Origin: Dermanyssus gallinae
Taxonomy: Eukaryota; Arthropoda; Arachnida; Mesostigmata; Dermanyssidae
Assembly (NCBI GenBank): GCA_003439945.1
Contig: QVRM01001057.1
Coordinates: 1-64,000 of the forward strand
Reading direction: 5' to 3'
Length of the DNA stretch: 64,000 bases
Program-made: the position numbers and the translations under genes
Notes under the pieces: model-generated
Database searches by the model: none
Told to the model about the DNA's origin: nothing
The model's input: only the letters and a program-made list of their open reading frames with translations
Shown: in pieces, positions 49,637-60,074 of the stretch
Numbering within the stretch: position 1 is the first letter of the stretch
How the letters are laid out: each line of letters starts with the position of its first letter

Positions 49637-49656
49637 TATATATATATATATATATA
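49637..49656. repeat. (TA)10 at R2-like 5' junction
   Basis: Lies between copy B (minus) and the tail at 49682 (plus). Confidence 0.9.
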
Positions 49657-49681
49657 CCGATTGCACGTGAATCCTATAGAA

Positions 49682-49737
49682 GGCGAGCACTGCCGAGTGT
49701 GCAAATGTATGTATTGTAAATACTTGATAAATCATCG
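49682..49737 (+). mobile_element. R2-like element, 3' tail only
   Basis: GGCGAGCACTGCCGAGTGTG through AAATCATCG matches the shared tail with a small insertion. Orientation is opposite to the neighbouring copy B. The 3' side continues into (TA)n at 49739. Confidence 0.8.

Positions 49738-49738
<1 letters not shown>

Positions 49739-49768
<30 letters not shown>
49739..49768. repeat. (TA)15 microsatellite
   Basis: 3' flank of the R2-like tail. Confidence 0.95.
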
Positions 49769-49772
<4 letters not shown>

Positions 49773-52700
49773 CATAGCTGCGTAAACATGTAAACATATC
49801 GACCCATATGACACGGGAAATGCAATACATCGTTATGATGCGTGCTATTAGGGTATAGCTTGTTAGCCAGCGAATCTGGTACTGGAAGTCTCGGGTTTAG
49901 TTCTGGCGCGACACGCACTATTTTAAAGCGATATCATTTGATTAAATACATTTGAACAAAAATCAAATATCGCAACTGCTGGTAGCTAGCACACGGCTCA
50001 CATAATTTTTGCTACTGTAATGTATTTAATACAAATCTACAAAAACATACTGCTGTTTCTATAATAGATAAGAGAGTTTCTATGAATCGAGTCATGCGTG
50101 CAAATGATTCTCGTGTTTGGAAGTGAGCTATCATCAACACACTCGATTGAGTGAGTTTTGACATACATATTTGCGCAATATGTACCGCAATGAGCAGTGC
50201 GAGAATTGAGGTGGAGAGGGGTGCTCACTCACACTGCCGTTGCAGCACGGCGCGACACGTACTTACATACGACGCATCTAACATAGCCTTTAGTAAGATT
50301 TGCAGTTTTTGATTCAAATGACATATATACACAAAGCTACATATGCGTACATAACTTGATGTAGGGATACGGCGCCGTCTACATAGTGCGGTATTTACTC
50401 GTTTGGTTAATTGTATGGTAAACTTGTACGGCAAAAAAAAACTAAGCGCAAGAGCCTTTTCTGGCTATACTCTATAGCACATAAAGCAAAAATTCACCTA
50501 CAAATTAAACAAACTATTTTGATAAAACAGCAGCACCGCTTTTCCCATTGCAATAAAGAGAGCAACATCCAAAACCTATGCATTCTATGCATTGCATAAC
50601 CCTCATGCGGCATTACTCGTTAAACTTACGTGTTAATTCAAACGACCACTATATTATCATGCGCAGATACAATGTGCATCGCAGACGAGCATGTTGGTCG
50701 CACGTGCAACACAAATGTGCAAATTGAAAATAACTACTAAGTACTGTTAAAGGTTTTAACATTTTCCCAAATGCGCCCAACGCTGTGCAAAGTGAAACAA
50801 CAGCTTCAGAATGCTGATTTAGTAGAAAAAGTTTGATAAAAAAAACAGCAGACCAGACGATAACACTGTACTGCTGCTGTTATTAAAGGAACGACAAGCT
50901 GATCACCAAAGAGACTTCTGGTCCCAATATAGAGCTGCGTTGTTTTTTGTTGCGAGTTTTTATTAGTTCCAGCATTCCGCAATACCAGCCGCGGTGGCGG
51001 CCGGAGCGGTCATGTGTCGGTAGCCGTACGTTCGAATGACTGAATGCCAGGAGAGAGAGAGAGCATACGCACCATTTAGTAGGACAATCCTAGGAAAACA
51101 TCAGTCGATGACCGTAAATGCGTATGAGCGTGCTGCACGTGGTCAGGCACCTGTCAGGACCTGTCTCTTTCGACGTGTCAGTCGGCATCCGGAGAGACAT
51201 CTGCTCTCGAGTGCGATCATCTTGAGAGCCAGTAGGCAATCCCCTTGTTTGCATAGATCCTACATGCAAAGCAGGACCTCGCTGACTGTCTGTCCTAATA
51301 AATCCTGTTGCTCACGCGGCTGCTACTAAAAAAGATCGCTGCAATCGCCAGTGCTCCTACAACTCTTGCTCGTTAAATCAGATTGGGCATTGTTCTGCTG
51401 TTGTATCGCTGTACTGGAGAGCGCTTAAAATAATAAATGCAGTAGGAGCACGCTAAACGTAGCTAAAAAGCTCGAGATAAACTAATACTATAGAAGTCTC
51501 CTACCAGTCAACACTCCGAGCAAGTGGGTTTGATGTTTAGAGAACCTCGCTAAGTGCTAAGAACCGGTGCTAACCCGGTGTAAATTTTACGACATCCTAC
51601 AACGTGCTCTGCAACGGGAGAAAACTTAACGGAAGTGCATGACATTCACTGCACCCCCACAGCGCACTATATCACCTCGCTCAATGACAAAGCGTAGCAG
51701 GTTGAAATCACGTACTTTTTGACTACGAAGATAGTCAAAAAGCTCAAAAGTCAAAAAGCGAATATAGATTATAACCTATTAGAAATGACATTATTACCAA
51801 GCGCTGTGTCTGCTAATGCTTGCTGAACTGTAGTGCTACAGTTGTGTGTAGCAAATGCTCAAAAGAAATTTTACAGTAGTACCAAAGTCTCGTATCATAA
51901 CGCTATTTCTTTGGATGCGGTTAGCTGTCATATAGCAATCAGCACGCCCGGTTATCGATGCATCAAAGATATGCATCACGGCAATTTTAAGACCCTAGAG
52001 ACGTAGGATAGCTTAGAATTCAACATTTTGTAGAATGTTTCTAATTCTAGGTAAAACGAAGACAACGGACAGTAAGTAGTCGATTTTTGTCACGGCAGAT
52101 AAAGTCCGTTTGCATACGCAAACCGCTCGATTTCAACGGCCACTTCATAGTTGCGACACGGCACTTCTAAGGCAAGAGTCGGCTGCGATTTCCATGCGTA
52201 ACAATACATAGGAAACCAGGAAACATGGAAATATTGGCTGTGGTTCCGACAGGCTAGCGTGGTGGACGGGCTAGCGTGGTGGTGAGTCAGACCTCACACG
52301 TTCAAGGCCTTCGGAGAAAAAAATGACAAAGCCCTGGAGGGCCTGTCGATCACGGAAGCTGCGGGAGAAGAGATACACTGTGTCCAGATTGCAACCAGTA
52401 CTGCTTGCCTAAACTCTGAACGCGTCCGGTTGAAGAGGGACACAATAAATAAGCTACACAGGAGTCGGAAGAAAAACCGATTCTCTTCTTTCAAATACAT
52501 ACATTTGACGTTCGAACGTCGAGGCGTGCTGTCGTGTTCTTGGAGGCTTCTGCTGTTCGACGGTGTTCTGGGTCTCTAGCCTACGGCTAACCTTTGCGAG
52601 CGGTGCTCGGGTGAATCGTAAAAACACAGTGCATTAAACTAGCGTTACAAAATTGAGAAGTGCTGGCCGGAATTCTGTATATAAGACTCCTATCACAGGG

Positions 52701-52802
52701 AGGATTTAGTTGCTTGCGCGCAACTGTTGAACGCAGTGATACGATTTTTTGCCCGTCGCGTTGGAAAGTTAAGACCCCCACGCGACCCCTAGGTTCCATG
52801 GT
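49769..52802. other. Unassigned DNA
   Basis: Frames of 60-97 residues, none recognisable. A possible SINE relic with A box-like TAGCGTGGTGG and B box-like CGTTCAAGGCC lies near 52262-52315. It is not strong enough for its own entry. Confidence 0.35.
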
Positions 52803-52951
52803 TTTGTATGACGCGCTTGTTTCCATGGTTCCATGGTTTTGTAGGTTTTGCTGTCCGCGTGCCTATAAATATAAATATCTACATATATATACGGGTTTGT
52901 AAACAACAACAGTACATACATATTTGTATCAAGGAGAAGAGCTTGATTCGG
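52803..52951 (+). repeat. Dispersed repeat, copy without mariner (empty site)
   Basis: Matches the two flanks of the mariner at 56187-57476 in order: TTGTCCGC-type sequence, AAATATCTAC, a short TA tract, then AACAACAA, ACATACxTATTTGTA and CTTGATTCGG. At the insertion point it has only ACATATATATACGG. The repeat family is not identified. Confidence 0.75.
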
Positions 52952-53329
52952 CGCATAGAGAAGCAGCTAGAAAAGTTCATAAATAATATCAGACGTGGTG
53001 CTATCAGGGCTGTTTAAGATGGTTATACAAAATGGCCCGTCGGACTCGGTGGACATGGCTTCTTCCCACGGGGGGGGGGGGCTTTGTTTTGCAAATATTT
53101 AAGGCAGATTGTCCAAAAGTTTTTTGGCTCCAAAGGGAACTACTGGAGCGTGACAAATGCCGTGTGGTTTTATAGGAAGGGTCAGCTGACATTAGCTTAA
53201 TGGTGTTCCTGTTATTGCTAGATGTTCTTCGCTAGCTTTGTCCAAGGCCAGACGTCAGCCCTGTCTTTACCAAGTCGGACTCTGCGACGTACGACGTTAC
53301 CCATGCTCGACGTTTTCACGCACCGGCCC
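52952..53329. other. Unassigned DNA
   Basis: A run of 12 G lies at 53070-53081. Nothing else recognised. Confidence 0.4.
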
Positions 53330-53690
53330 TAGATGGAAAAGTGTGGTCACTGAATAAGCTCACCCTCATCTTTGATCGCCTACTCGCACCCACAGTATTT
53401 GTGGCGTACTGGCCACGCATGGTTGTTTCGTCTGACCAACCGGTTGCATGTTTCAATTGATAGAGATTGGAATACTTTGCGAACAGATGCTCATCGTCAA
53501 GAGTTTGTCGGAAGTGTGGCCACACAGGTCCTGTTGCGACTGCTTGCATTACCTCTGCACATTGCGTCAACTGCACGTGGGGCTCCCCACGACGCCAGGT
53601 TCAACGAATGCCTGAAAATCCCTTTGACCACCAAAAAAGCCGCTATCAAAATGCTTGCTAGCTTTTTTTGTGGTTTTTCTGGTACGAGAG
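53330..53690 (+). pseudogene. Retroelement gag-like CCHC fossil
   Basis: The frame 53467-53661 reads VCRKCGHTGPVATACITSAH, where C-x2-C-x4-(H lost)-x4-C resembles a retroelement zinc knuckle, followed by CVNC. The preceding frame reads VVSSDQPVACFN. The pattern of consecutive knuckles fits ORF1 of a non-LTR element, though stops and shifts make family assignment unsafe. Confidence 0.5.
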
Positions 53691-54408
53691 ATTAGCCTTC
53701 GCGAATTCTGATTTAGCTTTTTCTTATGCGAATCCCACCCAAGGCAGTGAGGCCGCAGGAAGCGGAATCGCTGATTAAGGGCCATATTTCGTGACAACGA
53801 TCATAGGGCATGATGCGTGCTGTGTTTCTTTGTTTTCCAGCAAGGCATCAACGTACGTTTGCCAAAAAGGAGAGACAATGGAATATCGCTTGCCCGGATA
53901 GTCCGCGCAAACCTTAAAACCTCCAAGGAAGGGTCTCGTCTGCTCGGCGTACTCCTTCGTAAGCAAATGTGGCGCGGCTGGCCTCAACCGTCTAAGTGAG
54001 GCAAGAGAGAGAGAGAGAGAATACATCTAGATGGAACTAGTAGCTGTGCAATACAGCGTGATCCTTGCAATACAGTCTAGCCATCGTAGTGAAAAGAAGC
54101 GTGGCCGGGGTAGCAGATCCAAGCAAGGCAACGCATAAAAGTTTGAGAGTTAGTAGCGTTGGTGGCGCTGTTTCTGCTGCTGCTGCTGCTGCAGCTGCCT
54201 CTGCCGCCACGACTTTCAAAAGGACTGACCAAACGTCGACCATCAGCCGTCTGGTCTACGTGCAGAAACGAGACCAAGTTGGTGGTGACCGACCAACTCC
54301 ATCATCAAGGAGCAGCAACACGTCTTTTCGAAGCTTCACTGGGCGTGAATAAAGCAACGACGACGACAAGTCGCGGGCTGCTCGGGAGACGGACTGCCCG
54401 GCACGTTG

Positions 54409-54480
54409 ATGTTGTTGTTGTTGTTGTTGCTGTTGTTGTTGTTTTTGCTGTTGTTGTTGTTTTTGTTGTTGTTGTTGTTG
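54409..54480 (-). repeat. (TTG)n triplet tract
   Basis: CAA-type on the minus strand. Confidence 0.9.
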
Positions 54481-54681
54481 AGGTCTTCGTCGACGTTTTC
54501 GTCGTCATCATGGTTATGGTTGATTCTGCCGGCTGTTGAGATTGAGGTCGAACGCTGCTGCTGCTGCTGCGTCTACTGTTCAGCAACGCATTCATAAAGT
54601 GGACAAACTTGGCAGCAGAATTTGTCCCCGCCTCCAGTTGCTTTAGCCGCTTTGCTGCGGACATATGAAAGAAAAGTTTTC

Positions 54682-54765
<84 letters not shown>
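54682..54765. repeat. (TA)n microsatellite
   Basis: An 84-base array. Confidence 0.95.
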
Positions 54766-54768
<3 letters not shown>

Positions 54769-54857
54769 GTCACATTGAGTCGCAACAATGGCCCATGCTC
54801 AAACCGACGTACCCCACTGTTGCAAGCACTTTGCAAGTTTACCTCGTGGAGCAGTCA

Positions 54858-54880
54858 CATATATATATATATATATATAT
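54858..54880. repeat. (TA)n microsatellite
   Basis: A 23-base array. Confidence 0.9.
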
Positions 54881-56142
54881 GATCTTATTTAATACTAGTG
54901 CTACTTCTAGTTCATGTATATGTGAACAAGTAAGGTCCCAGCATCACCGTACGTGTCTGCCAGTGACAACTTTCTCTGGTAAAATTTACTGCAGGGTGAA
55001 CTCTCGTCTTTAGTGGCGGGTTGGACTGCGCATCGGTTGGAGTACGATACTCGAGCATCGCGCTGCATGATAGGTCCCGTCAAATACATCTGGGCGAAGT
55101 CTGGCAGCATCGAGCCAAGTCAAGTTCCGCTAGCGGTAACACCAGTCTCCGCTGTCGAGTTCACTCACAGAACGTTGACGAGGATTACCTCTCTATTCGA
55201 GACTGAACTAGTTTCCTCAGTAGGCTGTCTCGTCCAGGACAGATGATGAAGGAGTTCATCGTTCGTACCTGAAACAGAGAATTTCGTACCCTGAAACAGA
55301 GAAACTCTGCTGATCCGAACATCTGAACTAAACTGAAAGGAGCTTGGCTGTGAAAACACATTCAGATGACTCCAGATGTACACCAATATTCTAAACGCAA
55401 AGGCGCGCCCGACGTTAATATGCGCTGACACTTGATGTGCGAGCTTGAAGGACTATACCAACGCTACCAATAGAGCATCTCAATGGAGAGTTGGTGCAAA
55501 TGTTAGTAAATAGTATGGCAATCATGCTGCTGCATTGGTTGGCTCGCCAATGAGGTTAGTTCTTTAATACATCAGTCTTATTTAGAATAATCCCGTTAAA
55601 ATTATGATCAAACGTCGACGGATGGATGCCAACACTGAGGGGTCACGAACAATACTTAAAACGTACAATACAACACACGAGAAGCTTAACTGCGAGAATA
55701 GTCACGCCTTCAGCAATTTATGGATACAATGGTAATTCTATCATCAGATTGCCTCGTTAGACCGTTATTGCCATTTAGGAGCTCAGCAGAAGGCATTGTT
55801 TATCACCTCATAATATAGATAGAAGCCATATGAGGTGCTGTAAATCCATCTTAAATGCAGAGTTCCAGCAGGATTCGAGCAGAGCTTTCAGAAGGTTCGT
55901 CCGGGCGCTTTGGACACTTTATTTATCAATTTATTATGCGTAGCGTTATTTAAGTCTTGCTGACCTATTCTATTGTATAGCTATTTTGGATCCGATACCA
56001 ATTGTAGCTACGAACTGCACCAGGGGAGAACGGCGTAGCTTTTTGTTCCCATCGTAAAAGGGAAAAGCATGCAACATTTTAAATAATGGATTTGTAGGAC
56101 GCGCTGATGTTGTCCGCATATCTGTAAATAAAAATATCTACG

Positions 56143-56186
<44 letters not shown>
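56143..56186. repeat. (TA)n microsatellite at mariner insertion site
   Basis: A 44-base array, much longer than the TA tract at the same place in the empty-site copy (52880-52891). Confidence 0.9.
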
Positions 56187-56189
<3 letters not shown>

Positions 56190-57476
56190 GTAGTTCAACA
56201 AGTTCTTAGAATGAAAACCAAGAATTTTCCAAATCTTGTTTTTAATTTTTTCTTATTCGATATACTCCCAGAGAAGCTCAGTACACTTTTCCCACCGAGA
56301 TTTCAGAGCATTTATACCTCTTGAGTAGAATTCCGCGTCTTTAGACTGAAAATAGGCATTGACAGCAGCCTTAACCTCTTCATTGCTGGAAAAACGCTTT
56401 CCACCGAGACTATTCTTCAAATGTCCGAAGAGGAAATAATCAGAGGGGGCCAGGTCTGGAGAATAGGAAGGTTGTTTAATAAGTTCAAACCTCAGTTGGG
56501 CCAGTTTTGCCGTTGCTTGCCGCGACTTGTGTGCGGGAGCATTGTCCTGGTGAAACAGGACAACCTTCTTCTGCAAAGCGGGCCGTTTCACGATGAGTTC
56601 TTGCTTCAGGCAGTCCAACAGTCTTGCATAATATTCTCCCGTGATCGTTTTACCGCTCTCAAGGTAATCGACCAGAATTATTCCACGTTGGTCCCAAAAA
56701 ACCGTAGCCATCATCTTTCCGGCCGATGCCGTTGTCCGCACCCTCTTCGGAGGTCCTTCACCAGGTGCACACCATTGACGAAATGCTTCTTGGGTCTCGG
56801 GAGTGTAGTGATGGACCCAGCTTTCATCGACGGTCACGAATCTGCGCCAAAAATCCGACGGATTTTTCGACATCTTGGCCAAATTTCGCTGTGAAGCGGA
56901 AACACGCGCGTCTTTTTGGCCTTGGTTGAGAAAATGCGGCACCCATTTTGCTCTGAGCTTTTTCATCTTCAAGTTTTCGTGCAGGATGAAATGCACTCTA
57001 CCCAAACTGATCCCCAAGGCCTCCGCTATCTCCCTAATGTTCACTCGCTTATCTGCGGCAACGATTTTCCGCACTTTTTCCACGTTTTCCTCATCAGTTG
57101 CCGTTTTTGGGCGTCCTGAACGTAGTTCATCCTCGGTGCTCCTGCGACCTCTTTTTAACTCATTAATCCAGTTGGAAACAGTGGCAAAACATGGCGCAGA
57201 GTCACCGTACACCTCGTCTAACTCAGTTTTCACTTGAGTCGCATTCCAACCTTTGAAATAAAAATGCTTGATAACCACTCGAAACTCTTTTTTCTCCATT
57301 TTTCAAAATCACGCCGATACGTTGCACAGGAAAAGCGATCAAACGAAATCGCAACGGCCAATAACCATAATATTTTGACTGCTAGCATTCGAAAAGTTGC
57401 CGTTTCCAATAGCGGTGAAAGCGCTCCAAAATTCAAATTCTGAAAAGCTCATTTTAAGAACTTGTTGAACTACCTG
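56187..57476 (-). mobile_element. Mariner copy 3 (irritans-like), intact
   Basis: The element is 1290 bases long. The inverted repeats are 28 bases with one mismatch, beginning CAGGTAGTTCAACAAGTTCT, and TA lies on both sides (56185-56186, 57477-57478). A full-length transposase frame lies inside with short untranslated ends. All structural parts needed for transposition appear present, so it is a candidate active or recently active element. The boundary is confirmed by the empty-site repeat at 52803. Confidence 0.97.
56253..57299 (-). CDS. Mariner transposase, full length
   Basis: It encodes a 348-residue transposase that would bind the terminal repeats and cut and join the element at TA sites. 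The N-terminal half (about residues 1-115) has two helix-turn-helix-type regions. WVPHFL at 119-124 corresponds to the conserved WVPHEL linker. Catalytic residues are D158 (TVDESW), D252 (HQDNAPAH) and D287 (YSPDLAPSDYF), with 34 residues between the last two: the D,D34D signature of mariner. Length is that expected for the family (about 345-350). The start is the Met of MEKKEFRVV, as in copy 1. The overall pattern is closest to irritans-type mariners as I know them. No stop or frameshift. Confidence 0.96.
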   Translation of the reverse strand: MEKKEFRVVIKHFYFKGWNATQVKTELDEVYGDSAPCFATVSNWINELKRGRRSTEDELRSGRPKTATDEENVEKVRKIVAADKRVNIREIAEALGISLGRVHFILHENLKMKKLRAKWVPHFLNQGQKDARVSASQRNLAKMSKNPSDFWRRFVTVDESWVHHYTPETQEAFRQWCAPGEGPPKRVRTTASAGKMMATVFWDQRGIILVDYLESGKTITGEYYARLLDCLKQELIVKRPALQKKVVLFHQDNAPAHKSRQATAKLAQLRFELIKQPSYSPDLAPSDYFLFGHLKNSLGGKRFSSNEEVKAAVNAYFQSKDAEFYSRGINALKSRWEKCTELLWEYIE

Positions 57477-57582
57477 TATATATATAGGTTTTTGTCAACA
57501 ACAAGAATACATACGTATTTGTAACAGAAGAACTTGATTCGGAAAACAGGTCGGCTAGCAGGCTGTTGGCCAAAAGCTAGAA

Positions 57583-57890
57583 TCATTTCAGCCACCACGT
57601 AACGAAGAGCTTGGCTACCCCAAGGGGTATGCCGTCGGGGCCCAGGGCTATTGCGGACTCCCCGATCTCTTCTAGTGTTCCTTCCGGAATATCGGCTAGA
57701 ACAACATGGAACTCCCACTGCCCCCCCCCCCCCCCCACCAGGGCTGTGTCGAAACGAGAGCAGATATTGTTTCCCCCAGCACGTTTGACCGGAGATTCAA
57801 GGAAGCTCTCCGGGGCTTGACCATGACGATCTGGTACGGCAGATCCCATCATATCTCCCTGTCCACCGCATCTATCAGCTATTTCCACGC
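57583..57890 (-). pseudogene. R1-type retrotransposon fragment
   Basis: The minus frames read HVVLADIPEGTLEEIGESAI followed by LGPDGIPLGVAKLF, the conserved block before the R1-type reverse transcriptase (usual KAPGPDGIP). Upstream in another frame, PESFLESPV and ISALVSTQP-like pieces follow the same protein. A run of 16 C at 57721-57736 interrupts it. Confidence 0.65.
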
Positions 57891-60060
57891 TCGCGTCTTG
57901 CTTTTAGCAATGAGTTTTCGCAGTGTCGTTCGGGCGGTCTTGTACTTGGTTAGACTAGTTAGAGGCCGGTCTACTTCGTTCGGCCCATCCCCCTCTATTT
58001 CTGTTTACGATTTTTGTGTCAGTTGATCTAATATACTTGGATGCACTGTAATCCTACTCTATCATGGGTACAATGATATCGGTCCTTTTTACTTACGTTG
58101 AGATTTGATATGTAGTTTAATATTTAAGCAGCTTTGTTTGCTGCCTTATCCTAACCTACCTTCGAAAGAATTTTGCATATTGTTACACAGCAAAATTTGG
58201 TGCTAATGTTGGTCTTCTACATGCTATCATTTACAATATCGTATTCAATACTTATTGTAATCTGTATTATTACTTATTTTAATATTTACTCTGTTGACTA
58301 AGCTGAATGAGTGGGTAAGTTGAATAAGTGAGCGTTTTTCACATACAGTCTGACTGAATTGTGTTAATTTACCATACCTAGTTATCAAAACGATCTCCTT
58401 CGAAGTAACCCAATGTTTCTTTCTTTCTGGAAGTGTTACGCATTTAATATTAGTCAAGCGCTTCGTTAAGGTCTGTCGTCGTTCTAGGGTTTTTTATGAG
58501 TTCTTTGCCGACACAACGTGCCTACCCAACCTACGTGCGGGGCAGAACATACTGTTATTATTATTATTAGAAAGAGACTTTTATAATTAAAATACGAGCC
58601 CAACAAGAGTCTTCTAAGGGTTGTGTAAGGTTTAGTCGTCTCACAAGCTTTCTCCACACGGAGATGGGACCTCTATGGGAGCCTAATACCCATTGGAACA
58701 CAAAAACTGCCTTAAGAGGTGTTTAAGATTCAGGCAAACGCCGGGCAAGTACAACGCAATGCCCAACTCCGCCCTCTGATATGCTCTTGCGGTATAACGG
58801 TTCAGATATTGTACTTGATATTGCGTAGGCGTTCTTTTGCGGGAGGTCGTGCATCCTGATTTCCGAGGCGTATAAGACGAGTTTTGTCGCCGCCGTTCAC
58901 TGATAGCCGTCGTTCCTGTCGTGTTTATCTTCTTTTGGTTAGCTGTCGTTTCGCCTAGTTACAGCCAGCCGCTGTTTATCTCCTTTACCTTTATAGTCGG
59001 CTTTGGTTGACGGGAGTTTTATACGTAGTGACCGATACACGCCACTAGTACTATAATAGTAATATTAATACTGCGACAAAGACGACGACTACTGCTTCCA
59101 GTATCTTCTACTGTGTGCAGATATACTGTTTGTGCTACTACTCACTGGGTGAGCTTTCGATGTCGTATATTGTTGGGTGACGGCGTAGCAAAGGACCAAC
59201 GAAGGGAGAGCCAGCGTCGTTCTCTATCTCATCTATCTAAATCAGCGCGGCCCCGACCAGTGAGTTTGATTGTCTATGCGGCCGTACGTTCAATACTGCG
59301 AACGGACTTCCATCGGATCCTCGAGGCCAAGCACGCTCAACGAGGTGCCTCATTGCGCCTCAGCGAGCCTACTACGATTATGCTGCGACTATCACAACAG
59401 CAACGAAGATTACGCCCTCCCCACCCCCCCCCCTCTACCCTCAGTCCTCAAACAAATTAGCTTTGCAGACTCTTTCTTCTCGAAGTTTCGTAAGTGGTAA
59501 AGTTAACAAAGCTATGCAGTTTCAATGCTCTGGTGATTCATGCGCTTTAAATGGATGCATGTGCGGATGCATTTCAGTTGGATGCAACTCCAACGAGCGT
59601 TCGGCAACAGTACAAACGTTATCTTAACTAAGAGTTGGTCATGTGACAGCCCACACACGAGACGGCGGTAGAACTCATATGCATGATTTGACAAACCCTA
59701 GTGTGGTCTATCCGCACACAGCCACCCACGTCAGTCACGGAAGCGGATTTTCACATGCCAGAAGATGGCACAGAGAAAATCGAAACATGCCGAAATCGGC
59801 ATGTTCACAGGTGAACCAGGCAAACTTGTGAAATATGTTTATGTAATGAACCAAATAAAACGAAATTATGTTATTGCTTATAAATCAACTTTGTAAAAAA
59901 TAAACAACCGACACGCAAGTTTGCAAATGCTATCAAACGATGTCAGACTTATGTGAGATTAGCAAGTAGGCGATTGCCAAGCCAAACTCGATAGCTCTGC
60001 ACACGAAAGCTCTGCCGTCACCGTCAAACCATACCAAGCTGCCCGGGTTCGGCTTACTTA
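57891..60060. other. Unassigned DNA
   Basis: A short TTA array lies at about 58551-58570 and a hairpin at 59784-59805 (9-bp stem AACATGCCG, loop AAAT). A 115-residue frame at 59113-59460 has no domain. A stretch near 59930-60060 is the left flank of the R1-type insertion. Confidence 0.4.
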
Positions 60061-60072
60061 GGTAGTAAATAG
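60061..60072 (+). repeat. Target-site duplication, left copy
   Basis: GGTAGTAAATAG, identical to 61914-61925. Confidence 0.95.
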
Positions 60073-60074
60073 CC

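Larger units (their letters stand above)
53691..56092. other. Unassigned DNA with triplet tracts and TA arrays
   Basis: GCT repeats at 54174-54194, TTG repeats at 54409-54480, CTG repeats near 54553-54570, a GA run at 54005-54020, and TA arrays at 54682-54765 and 54858-54880. A GC-richer patch (54030-54660) has overlapping frames without domains. From 54890 to 56090 I see nothing. Confidence 0.4.
56093..57542 (+). repeat. Dispersed repeat, copy interrupted by mariner
   Basis: Left part 56093-56186 and right part 57477-57542 together match 52803-52951. The TA array at 56143-56186 is the site where the mariner entered. Confidence 0.75.

Noticed and set aside
48911..49918. Open frame of 335 residues taken as a complete gene
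   Set aside because: The first 95 residues are encoded by TA repeats, an oppositely oriented R2-like tail and flanking DNA. Only the part from about 49636 down is real protein coding history.
52262..52315. SINE head
   Set aside because: A box-like and B box-like strings exist, but no body matches another copy and a short internal duplication (CTAGCGTGGTGG) confuses the A box.
59784..59805. Histone-type 3' stem-loop
   Set aside because: The stem AACATGCCG with loop AAAT does not match the histone consensus and no histone gene is nearby.
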